Counted from the stretch's first letter, positions 22,101-33,893 are shown. The stretch: DNA of 64,000 nt from Nannochloropsis salina CCMP1776 (GCA_004565275.1 SDOX01000021.1:606230-670229); one strand, 5' to 3'. Program-made: numbers and translations. Notes: generated from the sequence alone by a model not told the origin.

Positions 22101-22541
22101 AACTGGCTGAGATTCGCCCCCTGGGTGGCTACGGCTTTCCCCCCTTTGTCTTCGCTGGAGTGCTTTCAAATGGTCAGCTTGGTCGGCGCAGGAGAAGTCC
22201 TTGGAGGGATCGTGCCTGAGACGGTAGCTTTCAATATGCGGTATCAGGACATGCGCCGCCGTCGGCGGGCGGGAGAGAATTTTTTGGACTTGAGCAGCGA
22301 AGAAGCATCGTTAGAAGCTGCTGCGAGAGGGCACAGTGATGATTCTGCAATGAGCGGCAGCGGCGACAGAGATGGACAGGGGGAGGGACTGCAGGTACAA
22401 CAGTGTGGTCTGGGGGGAGGGAATTCGGCGCTCTTGACTCGCACGATCTCGTTGGGTTGGTTGAAGGAGCAAGAACGGCTGCTTGGTCGCCTAGGGATGG
22501 TGACTACAGCTGGTCTAGCGCTTCTTGGCGCACTTGGATAG
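19156..22541 (+). CDS. Plastid RelA/SpoT homologue with C-terminal LHC-like membrane domain
   Basis: Two exons in phase: 19156-20211 and 20334-22541, giving 1087 residues. The leader has a hydrophobic stretch and VKAFQLRS, a plastid bipartite signal. The HD (ppGpp hydrolase) domain at about 185-320 keeps RRSGEPFVRHP and HDTVED (H233, D234, E237, D238). The synthetase region keeps RDYISFPLDNGYQALH (N545-Q548) but has changes at usual positions (EVHVNT for EVQIRT, LALW for AAHW), so synthesis may be weak. A TGS domain lies at about 685-770. From about 859 it resembles a three-helix light-harvesting protein: WLRECELRHGRLSLGALAYG (E870, H873, R875 matching ExxHxR), a middle helix with E973, and KEQERLLGRLGM (E1066, R1071; the usual Asn is Leu). 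All of this is in one uninterrupted exon. Family knowledge: RSH enzymes set plastid (p)ppGpp. The fusion is inferred to tether the enzyme to thylakoids. Confidence 0.85.
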
Positions 22542-23937
22542 TGCTCTGCCAGAAAAGTTGATAGCTTACATGCCAGTTGACGACACCTGTTAATTTTCAA
22601 GATGAAGAGGGACAGCACAGGTGCCGACATGCTGTGTGTCTGACGGGCCAAAATATGGATTTCCCCAAATGTGTCGTGAATGTACATCGTATCTGACCAG
22701 CTGTGACACATTAGGGACAAGTTGTTCGAATAATCTCTTTGTAATAAATAAAAAATGCCGTCAACTTACAAGCAGCAGTTCAATGATTGTCATATCCCTC
22801 GCTAGTGTGTTTTATTTACAATAACCCGGAGATCAATATCAGATCCTATATAACAATTTGCTGCTATGTTCAAACCGATTCTCCCTCAAAAGTGTGACTC
22901 AAACGTCGGACTGACACTCTGTCAGGTTGGAGTAGAATTCATAGCTGTGCTGGATAGCGGCGAGCAACCAACGAGCTCTTCGTCGACTTTCGACACTGAT
23001 AAGGGTCGAATGCCCGTAGCAGGAAGTGCATGTGCCGGTAATAAGAGTTAAATTAGCACCCGCTTGTCCCACTGGCTGCCATTGCATGTGCCAGGCCGCT
23101 TCAGGGTCGAGAGTTCATTGTTCAATCAAATATCTAGCTTCTCGGGCAGAAGCGGCACCATGAACGTTGCGAGGGCCCGTTAGTTTTCGGCGTGCTCAGC
23201 AATTCTCGATATTAGTTTCGAGGCAAGAAGTAGCTGTTCGAATGCACTCAGGCCTCATGGGCCGCATGTACTCTTTGAAGATTCAAAGGCCTACACTGTC
23301 TCATTTAAAGCTATAAAGTTATGAGATCCATGCTATGTCGCATTTAAGTGTCCTTTGATGCGGCAACCTAAGCCCTGAAATCTATTCTCTGCTCAGAGAA
23401 TGACCTCCGAAGACAGTACCAAGCCCCGGCAGACATAAGGGAGGAGGTCGTGGCTGAAGCCGCTATCAGGGCCGCGCCGACATGTCCTTCAACTTCAAAG
23501 GCTAAGACTTGGAACCCGGTGGAACGGTCTCATAGGGGCCTGATGCAGACACAGTGGAGAGAGCCGACTGGGACACACGATTTCTACAATGCCTCGTTAG
23601 GTGATAGCCTCACGCCTTCTGAGGGCGGAGGGAAACGAGAGAGAACGGGCGAGCGTCTTGAGCGGCAGCACGCGACACGCTACGTGACACGCAAACACAA
23701 GCATTTAATTGCAAGCCCACCCATGAGTCGCAGCACTGCTTTTACAATAAGAGATGGCATATTTAAATCATACGTGCAAGGACCGATTTTTGTCCGTGAG
23801 CTCATTTATTGTAAGGAATTCGTTGAGTAGCCCCCCCCAATATTCAAATTTCGCTGGCTAGTCAAAGAGGAAGTACGCAATGTTTTCAAGCAATTTCTTA
23901 ATCATTTTTGCCCTTAAGTCCAACAGTTGTCAACAAG
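22542..23937. other. 1.4-kb spacer between RelA/SpoT and ML-cathepsin genes
   Basis: Both neighbours are on the plus strand. An open frame at about 23450-23830 lacks an ATG start and family features. AT-rich stretches at 22740-22860 look non-coding. I see no gene here. Confidence 0.45.
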
Positions 23938-26014
23938 ATGGCCATCCCCGCGAGTGCTCGGATCCTTACTGTGGTCGTGGGCGCTGCGCTATTTCTCTGC
24001 TGCAGGGCAGTGGATGTGCCCTTCGCAACATGCTCCACGACCGACGCACTGGGTACGTTTTGCAGCATTGAGAGTGACACATTACACTACAAGTCGCAGA
24101 GAAAGACACCTTATTTATTCCCTTCGGTGCGAGATATCAAACTTGTACTGGCTAAGCTACCGTCGTGTCCGGCAGTCATGCTCCATGCTGTCAGCGAACA
24201 GGAGCATGTCGAGCAAAAATATGATTGAATTTCTTACACCTCGTAAAATTTTCCCCCTTCCAATCTTACAGGAGTCAGTAAAGTGGTTATGTCCGAATGG
24301 CCTCTGCATCCAGGACATCCCGTGACCCTCTCGGTCGCCTTCAGCCCCCTGCAAGACATTGTGTTGGGAACCCAACTGACGGCCAAGGTTTTCATTCAAA
24401 ACATGCAGGTAGGCATGCTTTAAAGATTCTCGCTTGGAGGTCCCACCCCGTAATCCAACAGGAGAAGTCCGACTTGGCAAGGTCAGACCTTTCTCACCCA
24501 CAGTCAAAATTCGGATCTTGTGTCTTGGAACGATCCATCTCTTCTCGTCCCCAACAGGTTTTTGAGCACAGCGTGGACATGTGCAGCGAAACTAGCTTGA
24601 CCTGCCCCTTGAAGGCAGGCGAGGACATGCAAGTGTCTGCCTCCCAGACCCTGCCGGAGGGCATCCCTCCTGTAAGTGGGCTCAAGGTAGTCGTGCAGGC
24701 GACTGACGATACCGGCGTCATCAGCTGCATCGAGGTGGAGCTCGAGCTGGCCGTGGGCGAGTACTCGCTGGATCACCTTTCCCGCCTGTCGGCCATTGAC
24801 TCTGCCCTGGTGACAGATATTCTGATGGCTGGAACCACATGGACCCCTCACTTTTCCCCCCGATTCGCCGGCGCGACACTCAAGCAGGCGCAGGGCCTCA
24901 TGGGCACCTGGCTGCGCGGGCATCCGCTCCACATGACCTTAAAGTTAAAAGAAATAGTGATGGGACCGGCGGCGCTGAACGGGGAGAACGTGACTATTCC
25001 CGAAGTCTTCGACGCTCGAGAGGCTTGGCCGGAATGTGCGGAGCTGATTGGCAGGGTCAAGGACCAGAGCGCCTGCGGTTCCTGTTGGGCCTTCGCAAGC
25101 TCCGCGGCCTTCGAGGATAGAATGTGTATTGCACACGGCTCAAAAGATCTGCTCTCACCGACAGACACACTGGCTTGCTGTACGGGCATGGCGTGCGGCT
25201 TTTCCCAAGGCTGCAATGGGGGCCAGCCCGCGGGGGCCTGGTCCTTTTTTGCCTCCCAGGGCGTCGTCTCGGGCGGGCTCTTTGAGGAGGTAGGCACCGG
25301 TACAACCTGCATGCCGTACCCCTTTTTGACCTGTGCTCACCACGTGGAACCGACGGAGGAATTGCCAGCCTGCCCAGCAGAGGATTTCGAGACCCCGCGT
25401 TGCCGTCACACTTGTTCAGAGGAATTGTACGAGGAGAATTACAGCGCCGACAAGCGCATGGCGAAGCACGGGTACTCGGTGAGCGCTAACGTGGAAGAGA
25501 TTCAGAAGGAGATAATGGAGAGCGGGCCTGTGTCCGCAGCCTTCACCGTCTACCAGGACTTTCTCACCTACAGCGGGGAGGGCGTCTATCAACACGTGAC
25601 GGGGGCTCCGCTTGGGGGGCATGCTGTCAAGTAAGTTCAAGGCTCTGAGCCCGGCGTATGCTTGATGACCAAAGGTTGATGGACTCAAAAGACCGAATGG
25701 AGAAGACTTCTAACCAAGGTATTTCTCTTTTCTGTCTGGCACAGGTTGATCGGTTGGGGGTCCGATAACGGAACGCCTTACTGGCTCGTCGTGAACTCGT
25801 GGAACAAGGTACGTGAAGACATGGATACATTCCTAACCCTAATCGTTTCTTGCAGCCTTTCATCGATTCCAGCGTTGTTTGTCGATTTTTTCCTCTTACG
25901 CTTATTTCTTACCGCGGATGACCTTAGGCATGGGGGGACGAGGGCCTTTTCCGTATCATCCGCGGTCAAGACGAATGTGGCTTTGAATCCGATATCACTG
26001 CGGGCAGTGTGTAG
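23938..26014 (+). CDS. Secreted ML-domain / cathepsin B-like fusion protease
   Basis: Five exons in phase: 23938-24052, 24272-24408, 24558-25630, 25745-25808 and 25928-26014, giving 491 residues. A signal peptide (about residues 1-24) is followed by an ML (NPC2-like lipid-recognition) domain at about 28-145, with its conserved Cys and pattern TCPLKAG, ATDDTGVISCIEVEL. Next comes a C1 propeptide (LMAGTTWTPHFSPRF) and a mature cathepsin B domain. Catalytic residues are C260 (SACGSCWAF), H439 (GGHAVKLIGWG) and N459 (VVNSWN). The GCNGGQPAGAW block and a CAHHV loop (H345, H346) match the cathepsin B occluding loop, which gives the family its dipeptidyl-carboxypeptidase activity. It should act in a vacuole, lysosome or outside the cell. 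Whether the ML domain is cleaved off with the propeptide or stays attached is unknown. Confidence 0.9.
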
Positions 26015-26563
26015 GCGGTTTGTCGTACTACAACAGTTTTGCCAGTCTTGAGGAACGGTCCAGCGTACAAATACTGTCTAGGAGCGATAGCATATGGCAG
26101 GAGAAAGAGATGGGTCGAAGATGGCTCGTCAGGCTCGTCGACATTCGTAGCAAAAATGACAGGCAAACGGTTGAAGGAGGGACTAATCGAAGGACAGAGA
26201 CGAAGCGAAATATGCGAGGCTTGGGAATGCGCTGTCGATGAAAAAAGATATATGTCTAAAGTAAATGAGATGGAACAGTGACAGGACAAACCTGCGTCGA
26301 AGCTACAAGATTGCGAAGTAAAAGACAGATGTACAGACATCAACGCGAGTGGCGTGGGTATATGTCTGTAGCATACGAATACCGAGCGTACCATAGAAGT
26401 CAAGAATCTAAACGAAGTTGATGAGAAAACATGCACTTTCATTTTTCTGAATGCAAACAACGGTAAATAAATTGCTGATGTCTCACAACCCTTCATGCTC
26501 TGGTACTTCATAATTAGCCAATGTTCACCGATATTACGGCTTCATCGTTCGCACTCTCTGCGG
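26015..26563. other. Convergent 3' flanks of ML-cathepsin and Kelch genes
   Basis: Open frames on both strands here have odd, shadow-like composition. No gene is supported. Confidence 0.4.
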
Positions 26564-28663
26564 TCATAGCCCCGGGAAGATTGTTTTGATCTGCACATCC
26601 GCAATGCTCTTGATCTCCTCCTTCACATCTAATTCCTTCTCAGGGGCGACACAGTCCATAACAGCCAAGCCGCAGCCACACACGTGATGATCAAGTTTGG
26701 GCAATATCTCTTCCCACACACCTCGCGCGGGGTCAAAGACTTCAACTACATTCAACGACGTTGTGCCGTCCAACCCTCCAACAGCGTATAGCTTTTCATC
26801 CAAAACAGCCACCGAGCAGTACATGCGCGCGTGCCGCATCGGAACCAACACCTTCCAGCGATTCGTCAACGGGTTGTATACCTCCAGTGTATTCAGGTCA
26901 TTCACGCCGTCGTTCCCTCCACAAGCATACAGCAGCCCCCCCAGCGCCGCCAGGCCAAATGATCGCCGGGTCTCGTGCATAGACTGGACGCTCTGCCAGC
27001 GTTGCGTGCTTGGATCGAAACACTCTGCTGTGCACACGGTGTCGCCATTGCAATTGATCCCCCCAACGGCATAAAGCAGCCCGCCAAGTTCTGCCACCCC
27101 ACAGCCTGACCGACCGTCCTGCATGGCCGGGACCAGAGTCCACTGGTCGGTAACAGGATCGTAGCGCTCCACCTCATTCAAGGCCAACGGGCCACATACA
27201 CCACCCACTGCGTAGAGCAGTCCATCGATAACCGCGCATCCGCACGAGCATCGCCGCTGAGACAGATTGGCTACATACTGCCAGGTATTCGTGGTGGGAT
27301 CAAACTCCTCCACCGTTTCGACGGCCCGTTCCCCGTCGTACCCGCCCACCACATACATTTTGCCCCTCAAGGTTGCCGCCCCGCAGACGGACCTCTTCTG
27401 CTGGAGGGGTGAGACTTTGCGCCAGGCACTCAGGTGGGTATTCAGGCTGCTAACTTCCGAGTACGGATTGCGATCGTCGTGTCCGTCGTCCCCGCCAATG
27501 ACATAGATGACGGGACGGATGGCTCGGCCGCGCACGTACCGGTACGCCTGCTCTCGCAAGTCCTGCAGCGCCGAGTTGTGCCAGTGGTACGCCTGCAACA
27601 GGAGTCTTTCTGCCTCTGGACAGCACTGCACGAGATCGTGCTGGTGAATGACGTCCGCGATGAAGAAAGTGGGAACCAATTGCAGACGCACAGTCCGGAG
27701 GAGGGCAAGCATGTGGCCCCGCCGAGTGTCGGCATCGGCCGAAATCCAGCGGACGGCCGCGTTGAAGATCGTCTCCTCGGACGTGACACTGACTGAATCG
27801 TTTGACAAGAGCTGCACAAGCTTGTCCAAAGGCATTTGCAAGAACTCCTCGCCCAGATAGACGGATTCAAAGTGTCGATGAAGGTACGCCTCCGCCTTGA
27901 TTCGCATGTGCGCACAGTGAAACATGTTGGCGATCCCCAAAATGGTCAAGCAGTTACTGCTGTCCATACGCCGGATCAGGAAATCGCAGCACTGCTCCAC
28001 GACCTGAGGTACCTGTAGCCTGTTTGCCGCCACAAGGATCTCCAACACTGTGTCCTCGGCAAGCCGGACCCGCCCGCAATACGCATAGCTCACCAGCTCC
28101 TTCAGAGCCCCGTCGTCCATGCCCGAAAGATGAATTACCTTGTCGGAGCTCTCCTGCATGGGCCCTAGAAGACACGCATGAAAATACTCGCTCGCTGCCG
28201 CCAGGACAACGCGATGAGCCTTTATGGCTAGCTTGTCTCCTCGCACAACAACGTCACACAGTGCCCCTTGGTCTCTCAGAGAGTTCATTGTTTGCAGCAT
28301 ATTCGACGCGTACTCCCCGACTACTGGCATATCATCTGCATCTACTGCCGGTGACAGCTCATGCTCTTGCATGTGAGAGTGGCTGCGCTGCCGCAGATCC
28401 GCCAGCACGGGCAAGGATCGGCTGCGGTACAGCGACGAGGAAGGTAAGGATGAAGAAGAGCTCTCATCCCCTGCCGCTCCACCAGTATTCCCACCGGTGC
28501 CCGGTTTCAGATCAATCCGCCCGCCAGGTCGTCGTCTTTTTCGACAAAGACTCGAACTCAGATTTGGTTCGGCACTCGTGGGAGAGGAAACGCCTGAGGT
28601 CATGGGAGAAGACACCATATTGTCGTTTGCTTCCTCTTCGAGGCCGTCGGTGATCGTCTGCAT
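26564..28663 (-). CDS. BTB-BACK-Kelch protein, putative Cullin-3 adaptor
   Basis: One exon of 699 residues. After about 110 low-complexity residues comes a BTB domain (GALCDVVVRGDKLAIKAHR and following), a BACK domain, and six Kelch repeats from about residue 385. Each repeat has the paired Gly (AVGG, VVGG, ACGG) and a W about 25 residues later (NTWQYV, DQWTLV, QRWQSV, NRWKVL, GVWEEI). Animal KLHL proteins with this order bind Cullin-3 through BTB/BACK and recruit substrates with the Kelch propeller for ubiquitination. The substrate is unknown. This full BTB-BACK-Kelch form is common in animals and patchy elsewhere. The start is the first ATG, and the frame is intact throughout. Confidence 0.9.
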   Translation of the reverse strand: MQTITDGLEEEANDNMVSSPMTSGVSSPTSAEPNLSSSLCRKRRRPGGRIDLKPGTGGNTGGAAGDESSSSSLPSSSLYRSRSLPVLADLRQRSHSHMQEHELSPAVDADDMPVVGEYASNMLQTMNSLRDQGALCDVVVRGDKLAIKAHRVVLAAASEYFHACLLGPMQESSDKVIHLSGMDDGALKELVSYAYCGRVRLAEDTVLEILVAANRLQVPQVVEQCCDFLIRRMDSSNCLTILGIANMFHCAHMRIKAEAYLHRHFESVYLGEEFLQMPLDKLVQLLSNDSVSVTSEETIFNAAVRWISADADTRRGHMLALLRTVRLQLVPTFFIADVIHQHDLVQCCPEAERLLLQAYHWHNSALQDLREQAYRYVRGRAIRPVIYVIGGDDGHDDRNPYSEVSSLNTHLSAWRKVSPLQQKRSVCGAATLRGKMYVVGGYDGERAVETVEEFDPTTNTWQYVANLSQRRCSCGCAVIDGLLYAVGGVCGPLALNEVERYDPVTDQWTLVPAMQDGRSGCGVAELGGLLYAVGGINCNGDTVCTAECFDPSTQRWQSVQSMHETRRSFGLAALGGLLYACGGNDGVNDLNTLEVYNPLTNRWKVLVPMRHARMYCSVAVLDEKLYAVGGLDGTTSLNVVEVFDPARGVWEEILPKLDHHVCGCGLAVMDCVAPEKELDVKEEIKSIADVQIKTIFPGL

Positions 28664-29043
28664 GTGAATGTATGCCGCATAACAGCTTTAAAAATACAAT
28701 CTTGCAGAGACTACGGGGTACATCAGAGTCGTACCTCTACTGCAAGAGATATGTTCATTGTGGCTGCTGCTCGTCCTTCTTCGCCACCGGCCCTCTCAGC
28801 ACTGCTTGTTGCGTCTTTCCCGCGCGGATCCCCTGATTTCTTGTCGCTCATGGCCCCTGTCCTGGTAAACAAGAAGTTTGATCGATCGCCCAGCCATCAA
28901 CACATTCGGTCGGCGCCATTCGTGTGCGGCAAGAAAATTCATTACTTGCATGCCCTGCTAAAGCCAGGTCTAAAGTATGACGTCAACAGTCTGTCGCGAG
29001 GCCCCAGGTGGGAATAGCGACGTAAGCGGTACCGGCCTACTGC

Positions 29044-29095
29044 ACCATTTATATGTCCTGCATGTACGCATGCTGACGCAGTGCCACGCAATCTC
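29044..29095 (+). repeat. 52-base direct repeat, copy 1
   Basis: Starts ACCATTTATATGTCCTG and ends GCAGTGCCACGCAATCTC. A second copy of the same length lies 78 bases downstream, differing at only a few central positions. Confidence 0.8.
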
Positions 29096-29121
29096 ATGGG
29101 GTGCATGCAAACACCAACATT

Positions 29122-29173
29122 ACCATTTATATGTCCTGAATGTCCGCATGGTGTAGCAGTGCCACGCAATCTC
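29122..29173 (+). repeat. 52-base direct repeat, copy 2
   Basis: Second copy of the unit at 29044-29095. The 26 bases between the copies are unrelated. Two copies are too few to call a satellite or CRISPR; it may be a local duplication upstream of the Kelch gene. Confidence 0.8.
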
Positions 29174-30163
29174 CGCGGGAGTACGCCCTTTCGCCCCCGT
29201 TTGCACGCATGGTCTTATCCTTGTCTAGCTCCCGTGAGCCACGAGATATTCCAATGAAATATCTGGACAACTGCTTACGTAACAGTTGAAAAATAATGCA
29301 GCACATTTTTACTAGATGGTTAAGAATTTAGGCTTTTAGAAAAAAATTCCTGTCGGGTGCAAAAGAGGTAGCGAAAGCCCTCGCCTCCGAGGAAAAGAGA
29401 AGCCTCACGCTCTGTCTTTTTCAAGCCTCCCAGACAGGAAATGAACAATTCCTCATCTTCCATGCGACACGTAAATGAAAAAAATGTGATCATAAAATAT
29501 GTCAACATGAATTTTAGTAAAAAAAAACTCGAGCTTTGTCGTCCCCTAAAAAAAATGTGTCGTGAAAGACACAACCTATCGTTGCTACTGGCTTCCCAGA
29601 AGACTACGTGGAGTTTCCTCCCCCACCCCTACTTCTGCTGGTCTATAGATAGGTTTCACTGGATAAAGCAATGATGACTATGGCAGATCATGAAATTTCT
29701 CCCTGTCGCCACGGGAAGAGATAATAACCTGACAAATTGCCATACGGAACTAATGTAGGGAAACCGTTGACCAGTTTGCCAAAGAAAGCATACAAAATAA
29801 TACATAGGACTCGCACTTTAAAGAATGAAAAGGGAGATCTCTTTGCTGGTATTAACAGATTGACGAATGATTCGCGCTTTGAATTTTCTGTCAAGTAGGA
29901 AGCTCTCATATTATCAAGGCGTACAATGGAAGTCAACGTCACGCCTTATTGGCCCCGGCAAACACTATATTTCAGATATCTCTGCGAGTGTTCATGCGCT
30001 TGGAGAAATTACGTAGATTTACTCATACATTTTATGGTTCGTTCAATGAAGCATCTTGTCCTTGTCTGTCATGCCTTCCTTCCCACTGTGTTATACTTTT
30101 GGGAAGTTAAAAGCGAAGTTGCTGTACTCTTTGGGATCACGTAAGCCAGCTTACAAAATAACC

Positions 30164-33100
30164 TTAGCGACTACCGCCTGCAACTATCGGTGATGCCATC
30201 CGGGAAGACACCTTGTGGGGCCTGTCCTCGCTTGCGTCTTGGGCTCCAGCTCGTTTACGAGCAGCCTTGATAAAATCCTTGACGTTCCACTTGTCAAACG
30301 GCAACAACTCGGGGGCATTGAAGACAAACAAAATCGTGACATGCTCCTTCTCCATAGCAGTGAGGCCTGGAAGGAGTTTTGGAGTCACAAGAAAGTACTG
30401 GAGGTGGGTCGAGTTCGCCACGATCCGCGAGAACACGAGCCGCTCGTTCCGCTCGTCCATGCCCTGGTTGATCTCGTCGACGGCCCGGAAAGGACTGGAG
30501 ACCGTCGACTGTAAGCCCATCAAAAAGAGGATAGTGGAGACGGAGCGCTCTCCTCCCGACTGGACTTTCGCCTGCAGCGGCTGCAGCGTTGTTCCTTCCC
30601 GAAATCGCACCCGCAAGACCAGCCCCCACCTTTCAAAATCGTCGGCTTCCTCGGCCAGCACCACTTCGCCCTCGCAGCCCATTTGCCGCATGTACTCGGC
30701 AAAGCGCAGGTGCAACTTGGCCACCAGAGGCCTGAGAGCGGCGGTCCATTTCTTGGAGAGTTCGTCCACCTTCCGATGGCCTGCTTTGCAGGTCCCTGTG
30801 TGTTCTGCCAGCTCCTCTTCCCGCGCTGTCACCTGCTTGACAAGCTCCTTGTACTGTTGAAGGACAGCTGGGTTGTCATGGATCCTGTCGGCTCTCTCCA
30901 GCGTTTCCTCGTAAAGCTCTTGACATTCCTCGCAGGACTTGTCCGCTAGCTCGCTGCCCAGCAGGTCGACCATAAGAGGGTCCGCCTTGGGGCCCTTCAG
31001 CGGAAAGTCCTTCTCTAACGTCCCCTTTGTCTCACGAATATGGTCCACCAGCTCTCGAAATTGCTTATTCTTGAGCTCCACTTCCGCTTTCAACCCGTCG
31101 TGTCTTTGTGATTCAGCTTGCAATTCAGCGTCCGCGCCCCTGAGAAGAGGTTTGATCAAAGCTTGCGTCATGCGGGGCCCCACATTGCTTTCCCATCGCG
31201 CCATCAAGGCGATTACTTCGTCCGTATGCCGGGAGAGCACGTCCAGGTAGCATTTAGCAGCGGTGCACGTCTCTGCTGCAAGCTCCGCCCTTTCCTGCCC
31301 CACATCTTTATTGAGGTCTGTCTCGATTTCCTCCAATCTTGTTTTTATTCTTTTGATTCTTGTGTGAGCCTCCTTGGCTTGCTTTAGTTGTTGCTGCATC
31401 TTGTTGTGTTCCTTGTATAATTGTGTCGCCTCCCGCCCTGCCGTGTTTTGCACTTCTTCAGCGTCTCTGATCTGCGCCTGCAACTCCGCGGCCTTTTCCT
31501 TCCCAGATGTGATACGGGCCTCGATCTCCCTTGCGACATGCGCGCGTTCCCTTGCCTCCTCCTGGTCCGTGCCGCCCGACCCCAGAAGCTCTGACCGCCT
31601 CGTGATGCGAGACTGGGTGGACAGCTTTCCTGAGTACCGACTGACGTTGCCACGGTGCTGGACGATCACGCCGTCCTTCCGCTGTGTGTACACGACGGCG
31701 CTTCCCCCCTCGGCGCCGCCCTGCCCAGCAACCCCCCGCCTGCATAACTTTTCCATGAAGCCGTGGGCGATAAGTTCTTCCGTCTGGTCGTCCCCTATCA
31801 AGACGCGGTCGATGTTGGCCTGAGTGCATAGCGCAGACAGCACCTGGTGTGGAGCCTTCACCTTATGCAGCAAGATCCCCGAAATGCCCTCCATTGACAG
31901 CTCCTTCAGATCGGAGGCCGAGTAAAACTCCCTCCGCAGGTCTTGCTGCCAGTGCTCCTCTGCAAAGCCTGAAGAGGGGATGTACATGACAAAGAAATGT
32001 GGTGTGAGGAGTCAAATATTCACGCTGTGCCAAAAATAGACTCACATGCATGTTCAATCGTCCTGTCTCCCTCCTCCCCATTTTGGCCTGTATCCCACCC
32101 GAACTTACGAAGCTGCTGGACCACTATATTCGCCCTCCTACACTCTTTCCATTCGGAAAGGAGGAGCTTCTGGTCGTGATCGTTCTCCACGACAAACGTC
32201 AGCTGAACGTGCGGCAGACATTGTTGCTCGACAATAGCAGCAATACCCTCGTCCTCGACGGACACCTCCAGAATCAAGGGTCCGAACACCCTGCCGGTGA
32301 ACTTGCCTCGATTGTGCTCGAGCCATGCCCGCACCTCGCACGCCGTCCGCGCATTAGGCATCCGCGAGCTCCGGAGCCGATTAAAACGCTGCGACTCCTT
32401 GTTCGTCATCGCCTGCAGCCGCTGCTCAGAGTCGTACACCTCCCTGTTCGCCTCGACCAAGTCGCGCTTGAGGGCGTGCGCCACGCGGGCGCTTTCCTCT
32501 TGCGCCCGCTTCGCGTCACGCATCCGCCCTACCAGACTGGACATCTCTTCCTTGAGGGCCGACACGTCCACCGCATCCGCCTCCAAGGCCTGGCTCAAGT
32601 CGAGCTGGCTCTTGGCCCGGCTCCGCTCCAGCTCGCCTCGCTTCTGCTCGAGGGCCTCCGCCTCCGCCGACCGGGTCATCACCAAATCGCTCGCCGCCTC
32701 CACCTTGCCCTCTGCCCTGGCCACCTTGGCGCGGGCTTTCTTCCACAGAGCTCCTCCTTCGGCCACCGCGGCATCCCTGTTTTGCCCCAGGGCTCGGAGA
32801 CCCTCCGATCGCGAAGTAAAGGGCGTCATAGACACCCCCGCGGCTTCAAGTTCTGCCTCTTTTTCTTGCTTTTCCGCTCGCAGCTGGATGGCCATCTTTT
32901 GATTCTTTCGGAAAGAGATCCACTTGTAGCACTTATTGAGGGCGTCAGCCCGCTGCTTGAGCCTATCCTTCTCCTCCATCTTCTCCTTGTCACCCCGCAA
33001 ACCCTCCCTCCTCTCCACCAGCCTCTTCAATTCTTTCTCGCACGCCTCCCTCTTGACATCATATGTCTTCAAGGCCCTGTGCATTGAGCGAGAGATAAAG

Positions 33101-33893
33101 TACGGACAAAGTTCGGATCAGGGTCATTTAAATGCAGGATTGTGAGCCATCGACACACCGGGCGGTGAACGAAAGATATAGAGATGGCTAGATAGACGAT
33201 CGGCTTGGGGGGCGGGCGAGGAACCACCCTCTTCAAATCCTATGCAAGCCCTTGAGGAGCCAGCGGGGGCAACGACCCTTCCCTCTTTAGCAAAGTCCGC
33301 CCTCTAATTCCACCGCGCCCGGCCACTCACCGTTGGCGCCTGATGAGGCCCTCGTGGGTGCCGAACAGGTCCATCCCTTCCGTCCGCACCACCTTCTCTG
33401 TCTCCATCAGCAATTTTTCCGGGTCCATCTCCGTGAACTTGCCTACCTTCTCCTGAGGCAGAAACGTGCACAGGTTGTTGACGTGAATGCCAAGCTCCTG
33501 CACCTTCTCGTGGACGAGCGCCTGCGTGGCAGGCGCTCCGTCCATCCTGTAGGAGGAGCGGTTGCTGGCCCTCTCCAGGTCCCGACGAATGACAATGTTC
33601 TCGTCTCCTTCCCGCATGCCTTTCAACTCAAGCTCGACCCATCCCTTCTCCTTGTCGCGCATGACAAAACACCCCACCCCGTCTCCGCGTTCCAAGGCCC
33701 CCGCCTGTGAGCCCAGGCCGAGGGCAATAGCGCACAGAATCGTCGACTTTCCGCTCCCATTCGGACCCACGACCACATTCAATCGGGGACCCGGTCGAAC
33801 CTCCGCATCCGCATATGTGAGAAAATTGTGCATGCGAATGCGCAGGATAGACCCAGGTTTGTAGTCGAATGGGGCGCTCAAGCCCGCAACCAT
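30164..33893 (-). CDS. SMC5: SMC5, structural maintenance of chromosomes protein 5
   Basis: Three exons in phase: 33331-33893, 32109-33076 and 30164-31968, giving 1111 residues, the family's normal size. Near the N-terminus is the Walker A box GPNGSGKST, then the NNLCTFLPQEKVGKFTEM stretch typical of SMC5. Two long coiled-coil arms surround a hinge at about 400-560. The C-terminal head has the SMC signature QSGGERSVSTILFLMGLQ and FRAVDEINQGMDERNE, both diagnostic of SMC5. With SMC6 and NSE subunits it forms the complex that resolves joined DNA molecules during replication and recombination in the nucleus. All parts look intact. Confidence 0.95.

Larger units (their letters stand above)
28664..30163. 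other. 1.5-kb spacer between Kelch and SMC5 genes
   Basis: Both neighbours are on the minus strand. The right half (about 29280-30150) is clearly AT-richer than the coding DNA around it. It contains a two-copy 52-base repeat (listed separately). The small open frames inside show no family features. I see no tRNA or snRNA. Confidence 0.45.

Noticed and set aside
23450-23830. 126-codon frame between the RSH and ML-cathepsin genes
   Set aside because: Starts with a non-ATG codon and shows no family features.
29044-29173. CRISPR array
   Set aside because: Only two copies, units too long, and the window is clearly eukaryotic nuclear DNA.
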